A stretch of DNA of 60,570 nt from an uncultured Campylobacterales bacterium (GTDB taxonomy: Bacteria; Campylobacterota; Campylobacteria; Campylobacterales; Sulfurimonadaceae). The notes below the pieces were generated by a model. It was given only the letters and a program-made list of their open reading frames with translations, made no database searches and was not told the origin of the DNA. The stretch lies in assembly GCA_903885085.1 (NCBI GenBank), contig CAISHH010000135.1, positions 1-60,570 on the forward strand, given 5' to 3'. The position numbers and the translations under genes were made by a program. Shown here one piece after another: positions 9,817 through 19,429 of this stretch (position 1 is the first letter of the stretch; each line of letters begins with the position of its first letter).

Positions 9817-11067
9817 CTAATACGCATGTGCGCCGTGTGAACCGGCTTCGATTGTTAGATTTAACATCACTTCTTGGATATTTTTTCTTTGTCCATCTAT
9901 AATCTTTGATCTATCGTCAGTGTACTCAAGTCTCAAACGTGAAAACTCAAAAGGTTTGTATTGAAGCATTACTGTCGTTCTGTCTAAGTTATTTGTATTT
10001 ACACCAGCGGGTGCATATAGGCTCATATCACCCACATCATTTTGTACAATTCTGTCATAACGAGCACCAGTTGCCCAGTTTTCATCGATGTTATAGATAA
10101 GTTCTGAGTAGACTCCTGCTTGTTTGTCTTTTGTCAGACCTGATGTCATATTGTTGTCCATATCGCGTTTGAGATATTCACTCTGCCAAACCAAAGAACT
10201 GTAGTTTCCAAGCTCCGCGCGCACTGTCAAATCTGCACCGTAGACGTTAGTATTGCCGTTTGGATTTTTCCCTGTTACACCGCTGATACCGCCTAAGACT
10301 GAGATATCATCTGTGAGATCTACACTGCTTTTTAGGTAACCGATATACAAGTTATTACGCTCTACATTTCCAAAGCTTTGTGTATTTGTGCCCTGCATCG
10401 CTTCAACACCTGCCATCAAATAAGTGTTAGTCGGCGCTATCCACTGAAGCTGAACACCAGGATCGCTGATGCCATCAGGTCCAAAAAGTCCCGCGTAGAT
10501 AAGAGGCTGAGATGAAAAAGCCCATGAATGCTGATGTTTTGCATTGATACGGCCAAAATCACTCTTAAACTTTCCGGCTTTTACAAGCAGTGAATATGGA
10601 AGCGCTCTCGTTCTTACATACGCTTCTTCGACCTCGATAGCAGTCGGATGGATGTGAAATACTGCAAACACATCAAAGTAAGGATCGACCACAGAGTGCA
10701 TAGAAACTTCTGCATAATTGAGGTTAAAACCATTATCTTTGTTAAATGGAAAATCACCATTTGGATCACTTTGTAAAAATCCCGGCATCGCTTGAGTGAG
10801 ATACGCGGTATTGTCTATATTTCTGGAAAGTGCCGACATATCTAAAACAAGCCCGATATCTGGCAAATATGCCGCTTGTGAAAAGCTTGACGAAGTGTCG
10901 TTTGCCACTTTAGCATCTATACTTGCTTGTTCTTTTTGCGCGTTTTGTTTCTCAATATTTTGTACTTTTTCTTGAAGCTGCTGGATTTGCAACTTTAACT
11001 GATCTAAGTCACTATCTGCAAATAAAATTGCTGACGCAAGCATAGAAAGGGATACTATTTTTTTCAT
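9817..11067 (-). CDS. Putative outer-membrane beta-barrel/porin-like protein with N-terminal coiled coil
   Basis: Signal peptide, coiled coil (DQLKLQIQQLQEKVQNIEKQ) and an amphipathic beta-rich body. Confidence 0.7.
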   Translation of the reverse strand: MKKIVSLSMLASAILFADSDLDQLKLQIQQLQEKVQNIEKQNAQKEQASIDAKVANDTSSSFSQAAYLPDIGLVLDMSALSRNIDNTAYLTQAMPGFLQSDPNGDFPFNKDNGFNLNYAEVSMHSVVDPYFDVFAVFHIHPTAIEVEEAYVRTRALPYSLLVKAGKFKSDFGRINAKHQHSWAFSSQPLIYAGLFGPDGISDPGVQLQWIAPTNTYLMAGVEAMQGTNTQSFGNVERNNLYIGYLKSSVDLTDDISVLGGISGVTGKNPNGNTNVYGADLTVRAELGNYSSLVWQSEYLKRDMDNNMTSGLTKDKQAGVYSELIYNIDENWATGARYDRIVQNDVGDMSLYAPAGVNTNNLDRTTVMLQYKPFEFSRLRLEYTDDRSKIIDGQRKNIQEVMLNLTIEAGSHGAHAY

Positions 11068-11115
11068 AGTTTTTTTCCTAAATTAATTTGGTGTTGATAT
11101 TTTTTTAAATGAAAT

Positions 11116-11385
11116 TTAGGAGAAAAAAGGAGGTGCGCGGGCGTTGAGATTGGTTTGTAAAGTGCTTACATGTAAGCTAAAAAGTTCTGCGAGCACAGGA
11201 GAAGAAAAGTTGCTTATCTCTTGAAGATAAACGGGTTCTACAGGCGTGTCACCGCTTGAAATATTTTGTTGAAGGGTACATATCTGACAGTCAGAATGGG
11301 TCTTAAAATCATTATGATGGTGCATCGCGCTAAGCATTGTAGCAACAACAAAAATGATACTAAGGAGATATCTGAATCTTTTCAT
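11116..11385 (-). CDS. Small secreted His/Cys-containing protein
   Basis: MKRFRYLLSIIFVVATMLSAMHHHNDFKTHSDCQIC…: signal-like N-terminus followed by HHH and CQIC. Confidence 0.6.
   Translation of the reverse strand: MKRFRYLLSIIFVVATMLSAMHHHNDFKTHSDCQICTLQQNISSGDTPVEPVYLQEISNFSSPVLAELFSLHVSTLQTNLNARAPPFFS
11166..11175. repeat. TTACATGTAA copy 4
   Basis: Exact; GCTTACATGTAAGC; LHV frame (FSLHVST). Confidence 0.9.
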
Positions 11386-11406
11386 ATTGGAATTATACAG
11401 TTATTT

Positions 11407-12027
11407 TTATCCTATTTCATCTTCTGTTTTCCTTGTCGTCATCGCACGAACAAGAAACCAAGTGATAACCAATAGCGTCAAAAGTGTTCCGATGTAGATA
11501 TAAAATGTCATCTGTTTTGCTTTATTGACAAGGAGAGTATTTTCACCTTGAAACATTGTAACTGCTTGATTTAAAACAGGAAGCAGTTCTTCACTTTGTG
11601 CGCTGATCACAGCTAGTTTTATAACACTTGGTCTTTGCATGTAAGTATCTAAAGATGCAATATACGTTTCTAACTGCTCTTCGAGTCCCTCTTGTTTGGT
11701 ATAAAAATCTTTCACGTTTTGTGAGACAATACTTCCAATGATCTCCTGATTATCGCTTTTCATGGAAACAAGCAGACCGCCCAGCAGTTCTCTATTTTTT
11801 TGCGAAGACGTAACATAAAGATAGGATGCATATAAGGCTGTCCTCTGAGAAAGCATGCACTGTTTTTGGCTCAGATTGATCAGTTTTACATAGGTTTCTT
11901 GATCTCTAACAATTTTTTCAGATATATAATACGCAAATGTACTCCAAGCCACAAGTACAGCAAGTGCTATGATATACGTTCTTTGTAAAATAAAATAGTT
12001 TTCTTTATTCACGAAAAATCCTTTCAC
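11407..12027 (-). CDS. Membrane-anchored PilJ-type sensor domain protein
   Basis: Two TM segments flank a periplasmic domain with INLSQKQCMLSQRTALYASYL, a PilJ/NarX-like signature. Confidence 0.6.
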   Translation of the reverse strand: MKGFFVNKENYFILQRTYIIALAVLVAWSTFAYYISEKIVRDQETYVKLINLSQKQCMLSQRTALYASYLYVTSSQKNRELLGGLLVSMKSDNQEIIGSIVSQNVKDFYTKQEGLEEQLETYIASLDTYMQRPSVIKLAVISAQSEELLPVLNQAVTMFQGENTLLVNKAKQMTFYIYIGTLLTLLVITWFLVRAMTTRKTEDEIG

Positions 12028-12129
12028 GTTTAAAATTTATGGATTCTCATTCTAACACTTTCTATGCATAAATGACAAGCGCGCACAAAATCTGCTACCA
12101 TTAGATATAGATTATTCAAAAGGACACGT

Positions 12130-12567
12130 ATGTTAGAAGAGTTTAAAAAGTTTCTCATTCAGGGAAATATGATCGATATGGCCGTAGGCTTTATCTTTGG
12201 TGCTGCGTTTGCAACTCTCGTAAAATCTCTTGTCACAAACATCATTATGCCTCCAGTTGGCTTGCTTATGGGGAAAGTTGATTTTTCACAACTCTATATC
12301 TCACTTGATGGTAACAGCTATGAGAATATGGCGGCCCTTGACAAAGCTGGCGCACCTGCTATCAAGTATGGTGTTTTTGTGAACGACGCAATCTCTTTTT
12401 TAATCCTTGGTTTTGTCATGTTTATGATGATCAAAGTATATACAAAGATGAAAAATGAGAAAGCGCCGGCGCCAGCAGAACCAACAACAAAAGTATGTGG
12501 CGAATGTGCAATGGAGATTCCTCTTGCTGCGAAAAAATGTGGACACTGCGGCAATACAAACGTTTAA
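12130..12567 (+). CDS. mscL: Large-conductance mechanosensitive channel with C-terminal zinc ribbon
   Basis: MLEEFKKFLIQGNMIDMAVGFIFGAAFATLVKSLVTNIIMPPVG is MscL; tail KVCGECAMEIPLAAKKCGHCGN has CxxC…CxxC. Confidence 0.93.
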   Translation: MLEEFKKFLIQGNMIDMAVGFIFGAAFATLVKSLVTNIIMPPVGLLMGKVDFSQLYISLDGNSYENMAALDKAGAPAIKYGVFVNDAISFLILGFVMFMMIKVYTKMKNEKAPAPAEPTTKVCGECAMEIPLAAKKCGHCGNTNV

Positions 12568-12694
12568 TTTTCACAACTTCTTTTTGGGACTACTCTGGTT
12601 TTATTTTAAAACCTCTGAGTCTCAAGCCTTTCTCTAAACTTTAATCTTTTCATAAAATTTATCCACTATAATTCACAAAAAAAATGGATAAACT

Positions 12695-13009
12695 ATGAAT
12701 TTTCCCGATGAATGGACACAAGAAGAGTATCTTGCAAACAAGATTGCCTTAGAGAAAAACGGTGTAAAAGTACTCCTCGTAGATACGATTCTCACTCCCA
12801 TAGAAAAAGCAAATAGTGTCGTTTACAACCCTTTTGAGCTAAAAAATGAACCAAAAGGAAGTGTTTTTGTCTTTTATTGCGACAGTGGCAAGGCAACACT
12901 CAACCGCCTTAAAGAGTACAAAGAAAAATTTCCCGATCATATCTGTATCTCTCTTCGAGGTGGCAGAGGTTACTGGAGAAAAAATATGACGGTTCGCGAT
13001 GAGCAGTAA
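12695..13009 (+). CDS. Rhodanese-like protein
   Basis: Small protein with VFVFYCDSGKATLNRLKEY, rhodanese-like active-site context. Confidence 0.5.
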   Translation: MNFPDEWTQEEYLANKIALEKNGVKVLLVDTILTPIEKANSVVYNPFELKNEPKGSVFVFYCDSGKATLNRLKEYKEKFPDHICISLRGGRGYWRKNMTVRDEQ

Positions 13010-13316
13010 ACATCTTGATGAGTTCTTAATTTGTCTGAATGAAGAGCGTTTTTACGATGCTCATGAAGCTTTAGAAGCTGTCTGGTTTCCACGCCGCTTT
13101 GAAGAAGATGATGAGATGAAACTTCTCAAAGGTTATATTAACGCAGCTGTCAGTTTTGAGCTTATTAAACGCGGAAGAAAAGATTCAGCGAGGAAGGTTT
13201 ACAATAATTATCTCAAATACAAATTCTTACGCTTACATGTAATAAGTGTATATGCAAAAAAATATGAAGAGATCGAACAAAAAATAGAAACTATACAAAG
13301 GTTGAAAAATGATTAA
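12999..13316 (+). CDS. DUF309 family protein
   Basis: NEERFYDAHEALEAVWFPRR…LLKGYINAAVSFELIKRG pattern. Confidence 0.75.
   Translation: MSSKHLDEFLICLNEERFYDAHEALEAVWFPRRFEEDDEMKLLKGYINAAVSFELIKRGRKDSARKVYNNYLKYKFLRLHVISVYAKKYEEIEQKIETIQRLKND
13233..13242. repeat. TTACATGTAA copy 5
   Basis: Exact; in DUF309 CDS, LHV frame (LRLHVIS). Confidence 0.9.
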
Positions 13317-14133
13317 TACGCAGCTATATGTCAAATATTTTGATATGGCTCTAAACTATGCTTCAGTGTACAGTTTTAAAATTTTAGGTGCGCTGGTTAT
13401 CTTTATTGTCGGTCGCTGGTTTGTGAAAAAACTCACAATCCTCTCTAAGCAACTGATGTTAAAATCAAAACTCGATACAACCTTAGTTGAATTTAGCCAA
13501 AGTATCATCTACTTTATTCTTTTACTAGCCGTTATCATCGCCTCTTTAAACGCACTGGGAATTGAGACGACTTCTTTTGTCGCAGTTTTTGGAGCGGTCG
13601 GTTTGGCAGTGGGTTTAGCACTTCAAGGATCTCTTGCAAACATCGGTGCGGCTGTGCTTATCATGTTCTTTCGTCCCTTTAAGATCGGTGATACCGTCGA
13701 TGTAGCGGGTGCTATGGGAACAGTTGATGAGATTAACCTTTTTTCTACAACCATCACACCCATCGATAATCGAACCATCATCATCCCAAATGCCAAGATC
13801 ATCGCAGGCAATATCACAAACTTTTCTATGCAGGAAAAAAGAAGACTCGATATTACCGTAGGAATATCATATGAAGATGATTTAAAAGCCGCAAAAAATG
13901 TCTTTCTCGAACTTTTACGTAGCAATGAAAAAATCATCCAAGATCCAGAGCCTTTTGTTGGCGTTTTGGAACTCGCAGACAATAGTGTCAATCTCGCCCT
14001 TCGTGCATGGGTCAAAACTGAAGATTATGGAGATCTTCGTTTTGAAGTTTTTGAGAGTATCAAACTTGCTTGTGATGCACATGGAATCTCTATCCCTTAT
14101 CCACAAATGGATTTACACCAAAAAATAGTTTAG
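13309..14133 (+). CDS. Small-conductance mechanosensitive channel (MscS family)
   Basis: FGAVGLAVGLALQGSLANIGAAVLIMFFRPFKIGD is the MscS pore helix and following region. Confidence 0.93.
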   Translation: MINTQLYVKYFDMALNYASVYSFKILGALVIFIVGRWFVKKLTILSKQLMLKSKLDTTLVEFSQSIIYFILLLAVIIASLNALGIETTSFVAVFGAVGLAVGLALQGSLANIGAAVLIMFFRPFKIGDTVDVAGAMGTVDEINLFSTTITPIDNRTIIIPNAKIIAGNITNFSMQEKRRLDITVGISYEDDLKAAKNVFLELLRSNEKIIQDPEPFVGVLELADNSVNLALRAWVKTEDYGDLRFEVFESIKLACDAHGISIPYPQMDLHQKIV

Positions 14134-14158
14134 AAGAAAAATAGATAATCAAAAAGGA

Positions 14159-15292
14159 TTACGCCCTTACACCCACGGGGCACTTCGAATGTAAGCCTTT
14201 TTTTGCCTCATAAACTATAAATAAAAATGCTAAAAATGCCACTACAGCCGAACTCAAAAAGAGGTATGTACTAAAATACTGATACACATATCCGCTATAA
14301 ATCGCTCCTAAAAATCCACCAAGTCCATAGGTGATACCCAAAAAGAACTGCTGTGCAAGTTTGCGTTTTTTATACAGCGTAAAAAGATAGCTGATTGCCG
14401 CTGAGTGAAACAGTGCAAAAGAGATGGCATGCATAGACTGAGTAAAGAACGAGATGCCAAGACTATGAGGAAAAAGATAGAGTAAAAACCAGCGCAGAGC
14501 CGTCACAAATGTGGCAACCTGAAGAATCATAAGTGCATTTTTTTGCAGGAGTCTGCCTTGAAAGAAAAGCATAAATATCTCCATAATAACGCCAAAACTC
14601 CATAAGTAAATAGTCATATCCATGCTGATGCCATGATCTGTTTCATAGAGAGTAAAAAAGTTATAAAACGGACCAAAACTCACTTGCATAAGCGTGAGTC
14701 CCACCCACAAACTCCAGTGAGAAAAGAGTTTGATCTCTCCACCCTCGCCAATGGCAACATCTTCACTCTCGTCTGTTTCATGTTTTGCTAAAAAGTATCC
14801 AAACAAAGCTGTCATTACACTCACAGAGATAAGATAAAAGATCGCGATATTTGCACTGCTTAAAAACTTTACCAGCACAAGCGCAACGACGATAAAACCG
14901 ATGGAACCAAAAAGACGCACTCTTCCATAACGCTCTTTGGAAATAACGGAAAGTGCCATCACTTCAACATAGGGCAAAAGAAGACTAAGTCCAACACCAA
15001 AGAGGATATTTGTAAAGATAAGCGCATAAAAATTGTGAAGTGTCAAATAAAAAAGAAAGGAGGTTATGATAATAAGTAAAAGCGCGAAATTAAATGTGTG
15101 TCGGCTAAGCTTAAAACCTTTAATAAAAGCAAAAGGAACTAAAAAGCGTACAAGCGGAGCCGTGGCAAAGATGATGCCGATCTGCACTCCATCGTAACCC
15201 ACCATCGCCAATACTTTTGGCAAGAAGATAACATAGATGCCAACAATGGCAAAATAAAAAAAGTAAAAACCCGAAAGTAATAACTGCATCAA
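14159..15292 (-). CDS. MFS transporter
   Basis: About 12 TM segments; PFAFIKGFKLSRHTF, VALSVISKERYGRVRLFGSIGFI. Confidence 0.85.
   Translation of the reverse strand: MMQLLLSGFYFFYFAIVGIYVIFLPKVLAMVGYDGVQIGIIFATAPLVRFLVPFAFIKGFKLSRHTFNFALLLIIITSFLFYLTLHNFYALIFTNILFGVGLSLLLPYVEVMALSVISKERYGRVRLFGSIGFIVVALVLVKFLSSANIAIFYLISVSVMTALFGYFLAKHETDESEDVAIGEGGEIKLFSHWSLWVGLTLMQVSFGPFYNFFTLYETDHGISMDMTIYLWSFGVIMEIFMLFFQGRLLQKNALMILQVATFVTALRWFLLYLFPHSLGISFFTQSMHAISFALFHSAAISYLFTLYKKRKLAQQFFLGITYGLGGFLGAIYSGYVYQYFSTYLFLSSAVVAFLAFLFIVYEAKKGLHSKCPVGVRA
14166..14195. repeat. 30-bp expanded copy of the CTTACA/TGTAAG palindrome
   Basis: CTTACA-CCCACGGGGCACTTCGAA-TGTAAG; 25 of 30 bases identical to 51488-51517. 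Encodes LHSKCPVGV at the MFS C-terminus. Confidence 0.8.
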
Positions 15293-15295
15293 AAG

Positions 15296-15793
15296 CTAAG
15301 CACGGATCTCTATCTCTACGCTTGCACTCAGTAGATCATGCAAGGCACGTTTATCTTTTCTGTAAAAAGGAAGAAGCAATCCTACAAGTGTAGTCGCAGT
15401 CAATAAAAAAGCTATAAAACGCCAAAATGCACGAAAGAAAGAGAGTTTTTTATGAGTCTTAACATCAACGACTTTCAACCCATACGCTTTTTTTCCAGGG
15501 GTCTGTCCCATAAAAGCGAGGAGTGAAGCGTAGATAATACCATAAAGCAAAACACCCAGAAACTGCGCAGACGCAGAAGCTTGAAATGCCTCTTTTCCAT
15601 TTAAAATAACATAGGTTATGATATACAAAATAGGAGTATAAATCATAAAAAGATCTGTGATAAATCCTTTTATTTTGTCTGTGTATTTTGGATACACAAA
15701 ATCCGGAGTAGTGTCAGTATTGTTATGCAGTTTTTTCTGCTTTAGTTTTCGCCATCTCATGGCGAAATTATAACGCATAAAAGGTGATTTCAC
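15296..15793 (-). CDS. RDD family membrane protein
   Basis: GQTPGKKAYGLKVVDVKTHKKLSFFRAFWRFI is the RDD domain core. Confidence 0.85.
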   Translation of the reverse strand: MKSPFMRYNFAMRWRKLKQKKLHNNTDTTPDFVYPKYTDKIKGFITDLFMIYTPILYIITYVILNGKEAFQASASAQFLGVLLYGIIYASLLAFMGQTPGKKAYGLKVVDVKTHKKLSFFRAFWRFIAFLLTATTLVGLLLPFYRKDKRALHDLLSASVEIEIRA

Positions 15794-15855
15794 TTGATCT
15801 GTTATTAATATGTGATGTAATCGTTATATAATGTGTATCTTGAAAAGGTTCGAAC

Positions 15856-17712
15856 TTGCTTAACAAAAATTTTAAATTTTTATTCACAATATATTTTATT
15901 GTCTTTGGTATATTTATCACTACGCTTGGTGCGTTTATAAGCTACAAAGTCCATATTTCTAACATCAATGAAACAATCAGTCACTATGCACAAGTGGCAT
16001 CTTACAGTAAACTCAACGACTATTTAACTCCGCATATTGAACATATGAACTCTCTTACAGAAGCTTTAGCAAATGATAAAATATTGCAATCTTATATCCA
16101 AACAAAGGATACGCAAAAGAGTCCTGAGCTCAATAACCTTTTTTTAACCATTGCAAACTCTGAAAAAGATATTATGCAGATACGATATATTGATGCAGAT
16201 GGAAAAGAGATCATCCGTGTTGATAGAGACAACAAACAGTCACTTCCCCGTATAATCCCTAAAGAGAAACTTCAGGATAAAAGTCTTCGGGATTACTTTA
16301 TCAGCATCAAAAATATGAGCACTTCACAAATATGGCATTCAGCTGTTAATCTCAATATAGAACATGGAAAAGTAGACGTACCGTACAGACCAACGCTCAG
16401 AGTCGCAATGCCTCTTTTTAAAAATAAAAAATTTGCAGGAACGGTTATTATCAACGTCCTTGTAAACAAACTCTTTGCATCGATCAGTTCTCCTATCTTT
16501 AATATCTACATCATCGACAAAGATGGCTATTATCTGCTCCATCCTGATAAAAGATATTCATGGAACAAATATACAGGCGTAAAAAGAACTCTGTATCAAG
16601 ATTTTCCCGATAGTGCTTCTGATATCTTAGCCGGAAAAACAGATGGAAACGGTTTCTTTGCCTATAAAATGAATCATATTTTACACAATAGTGATGATGC
16701 GATCCTTGTACTGCAGCCAAAACAGGTAATTAAACAATCCATGAAAAATGAGAATCTTATGACATCGGCTATAGTTGCAATACTGAGTATACTTTTAAGT
16801 ATCCCTCTTGCTATGTACGCTGCGGCAACTCCATCAAAACTCCAAAGAAAACTCCAAGATACAAATACAGAACTGGAACGCTTTAGATCCATTATTGATA
16901 AATATGTTGTCACTGCATGTACAAATATCAGCGGTGTTATTACTAGCGTGAGTGCAGCTTTTTGCAAAGCAAGTGGCTACACCCACGATGAACTTATAAA
17001 TCAAAAGATGAATATCATTAAAGATCCCGTTATAGAAAAAAGCTTTTACCATAATTTATGGGAAACTATTTTAAAAGGTAACAATTGGAATGGGGAGATT
17101 GAAAATAGAACTAAAGAGGGTGAAATTTACTGGCTGGAACAGACAATTATTCCTGTAAAAGACAAGAACGATAAAATCAGCTATTTTATGTCAGTTGGCA
17201 CAGATATTAGTGCAAAGAAAAAACTGGAAACTCTCTCCATTATGGACAAGCTGACAAATGTTTTTAACAGACGTAAAATTGATGAATCACTTCGCTTAGA
17301 GATCCAAAGAGCAGAGCGTTACAACAAAAAACTTTCTCTTATCATCGTAGATATTGACCATTTTAAGCATGTGAATGATAATTTTGGTCATCAAGTGGGT
17401 GACGATGTTCTAATAAAAGTGGCAGAAATTTTACAAAAAAGTATTAGAAAGATCGATATTCTTGGAAGGTTTGGTGGAGAGGAATTTCTCATCGTTTGTC
17501 CTCAAACGGAGAAAGAAGGAGTTCTCAAGCTTGCAGAAAATATCAGAAAAAATATAGAAAGTTATAAGTTTAATACAGTGAGAGATATCACCATAAGTCT
17601 AGGACTGACAAGTTATCAATCTGGCGATGATGAAGATAGTATAATAAAAAGATCTGATGATGCTCTATACGCATCTAAGGATGAGGGTAGAAACAAAGCC
17701 ACATTTTTATAG
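15856..17712 (+). CDS. Diguanylate cyclase with periplasmic sensor (Cache-like), PAS and GGDEF domains
   Basis: RFGGEEFLIVCPQ; TM-flanked extracellular domain; PAS-like segment TNISGVITSVSAAFCKASGYTHDELI. TTG start. Confidence 0.92.
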   Translation: MLNKNFKFLFTIYFIVFGIFITTLGAFISYKVHISNINETISHYAQVASYSKLNDYLTPHIEHMNSLTEALANDKILQSYIQTKDTQKSPELNNLFLTIANSEKDIMQIRYIDADGKEIIRVDRDNKQSLPRIIPKEKLQDKSLRDYFISIKNMSTSQIWHSAVNLNIEHGKVDVPYRPTLRVAMPLFKNKKFAGTVIINVLVNKLFASISSPIFNIYIIDKDGYYLLHPDKRYSWNKYTGVKRTLYQDFPDSASDILAGKTDGNGFFAYKMNHILHNSDDAILVLQPKQVIKQSMKNENLMTSAIVAILSILLSIPLAMYAAATPSKLQRKLQDTNTELERFRSIIDKYVVTACTNISGVITSVSAAFCKASGYTHDELINQKMNIIKDPVIEKSFYHNLWETILKGNNWNGEIENRTKEGEIYWLEQTIIPVKDKNDKISYFMSVGTDISAKKKLETLSIMDKLTNVFNRRKIDESLRLEIQRAERYNKKLSLIIVDIDHFKHVNDNFGHQVGDDVLIKVAEILQKSIRKIDILGRFGGEEFLIVCPQTEKEGVLKLAENIRKNIESYKFNTVRDITISLGLTSYQSGDDEDSIIKRSDDALYASKDEGRNKATFL

Positions 17713-17828
17713 CTTCGATTTACGAATTGTTAACTATAGAATCTTATACTTTTAAATCTCAAATATGTTCCCCCTTAGCATTTTTAGAGATTTTCATTTT
17801 TATACACTCCTTAAAAATTTAAAGTGTA

Positions 17829-17862
17829 GTTGGACAGATTTCACCCCCTTTGTCTGTCTAAC
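17829..17862. repeat. Inverted repeat GTTGGACAG…CTGTCTAAC, possible IS remnant
   Basis: 9-bp near-perfect inverted repeat in a gene-free spacer. The minus strand then shows an RBS-like AAGGAG and a 12-codon ORF (MKISKNAKGEHI*). Confidence 0.35.
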
Positions 17863-17909
17863 TCCTTTAAAATTTCATCCCCTTTACATTTGATTTGATA
17901 TAATCCCTT

Positions 17910-19421
17910 ATGAATATAATTTTAACAACTTTAAACTCTAGGTTTACACACTCATCACTTGGTCTTCGGTACATTTTGGCAAACATGAAAGAGCTGACTT
18001 GTAAGACAAAACTACTTGAATTTAGCATCAATAACGCACTTCAAAGCGTCGCTGAGCAGATACTCGATGAAGAACCTTCCATCGTCGGCATCGGTGTTTA
18101 TATTTGGAATGCGACAGAGGTCAAAGAGCTTATAGAACTTATCAAAAAAGTCTCTCCAACTACGACCATTATCCTCGGCGGACCAGAAGTGAGTTATGAG
18201 CCTTTTCGTGTGGATTATTCTTTGGCTGATTTTATCATTCAAGGCGAAGGCGATACCTCTTTTTACAATCTTGCAAAAAAGATCAGTGAGGGTAAAAAAC
18301 CCGAGATTCGCATTATAAAACCTGTCATGGAAAACCTCAAAGAAGTCAATCTTCCTTATGAATATTACACCGACGAAGATATCAAAAACCGTTATATCTA
18401 CGTAGAGGCTTCTCGCGGATGTCCATTTTCATGTGAATTTTGTCTCTCTTCGATGGATGAAAAAGTCCGTACTTTTGATCTTGATCTTCTCATGGAAGAG
18501 TTTGAAAAGCTTTGGCAACGAGGGGCAAGAAACTTCAAGTTTGTAGATCGCACATTTAATATAAATATGCGTCTTGCAAATAGAATCCTTGATTTTTTTC
18601 TCGCAAAAGACGCGGAATATTTCGCCCATTTCGAGGTGATTCCAGACCATTTTCCAGAATCTATCAAAGAAAAAATCGCTCTTTTTCCCCACGGCGCACT
18701 TCAGCTTGAGATAGGGATACAAACGCTGAATGAACTTATCGCAGAAAATATCAGCAGACCTTTAAAACTTGACAAGATAAAAGAAAACATCGCCTTTTTA
18801 GAAGAGTATACAACAGCGCATATCCATCTTGACCTCATCGTCGGACTTCCCGGAGAAGATTTAAAAAGTTTTGGCAAAAACCTTGATATGCTTATCTCAA
18901 TGAGCAGTTGCGAGATACAAATCGGCATCTTAAAAAAACTCTCAGGAACAGCCATCGACCGTCATGATAGAACTTTTGGTATGGTTTATTCGGATATTCC
19001 CCCTTATGATATTTTAAAGACAAATGAAGTGAGTTTTAAAGAGATTCAAAATATGAAAAGATTTGCACGTTTTTGGGATATCTACTATAACAGCGGAAAT
19101 TTTAAAAACAGTATCAATCTTTTAAAAACAGAGGAAGCGATCTATGAAAACTTCAGTGATTTTAGTTTATGGATTTATGAACAGACAGCATCTACCTATA
19201 AAATCTCTATAGAAAGACAAGCTCAGCTTCTTTTTGATTATCTTACATGTACATTATTTCTTAAAAAAGAAGTGGTTGCAGAGGCCATGCTAAAAGATAT
19301 TTCAAAAGTCAAAGGACGCGCTGTTCCTGCTTATTTAAGGCCTTATCATTTGATGAAAAAAGATGAAGTAGAAATAAAAAATTCTAATTTCAACAAACGT
19401 CAATCCAAACACATGTTATAA
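17910..19421 (+). CDS. B12-binding-domain radical SAM protein (DUF4080-like)
   Basis: B12-binding-like N-terminus and YVEASRGCPFSCEFCLSS (CxxxCxxC radical SAM motif). Confidence 0.92.
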   Translation: MNIILTTLNSRFTHSSLGLRYILANMKELTCKTKLLEFSINNALQSVAEQILDEEPSIVGIGVYIWNATEVKELIELIKKVSPTTTIILGGPEVSYEPFRVDYSLADFIIQGEGDTSFYNLAKKISEGKKPEIRIIKPVMENLKEVNLPYEYYTDEDIKNRYIYVEASRGCPFSCEFCLSSMDEKVRTFDLDLLMEEFEKLWQRGARNFKFVDRTFNINMRLANRILDFFLAKDAEYFAHFEVIPDHFPESIKEKIALFPHGALQLEIGIQTLNELIAENISRPLKLDKIKENIAFLEEYTTAHIHLDLIVGLPGEDLKSFGKNLDMLISMSSCEIQIGILKKLSGTAIDRHDRTFGMVYSDIPPYDILKTNEVSFKEIQNMKRFARFWDIYYNSGNFKNSINLLKTEEAIYENFSDFSLWIYEQTASTYKISIERQAQLLFDYLTCTLFLKKEVVAEAMLKDISKVKGRAVPAYLRPYHLMKKDEVEIKNSNFNKRQSKHML

Positions 19422-19429
19422 TCTTTTCT

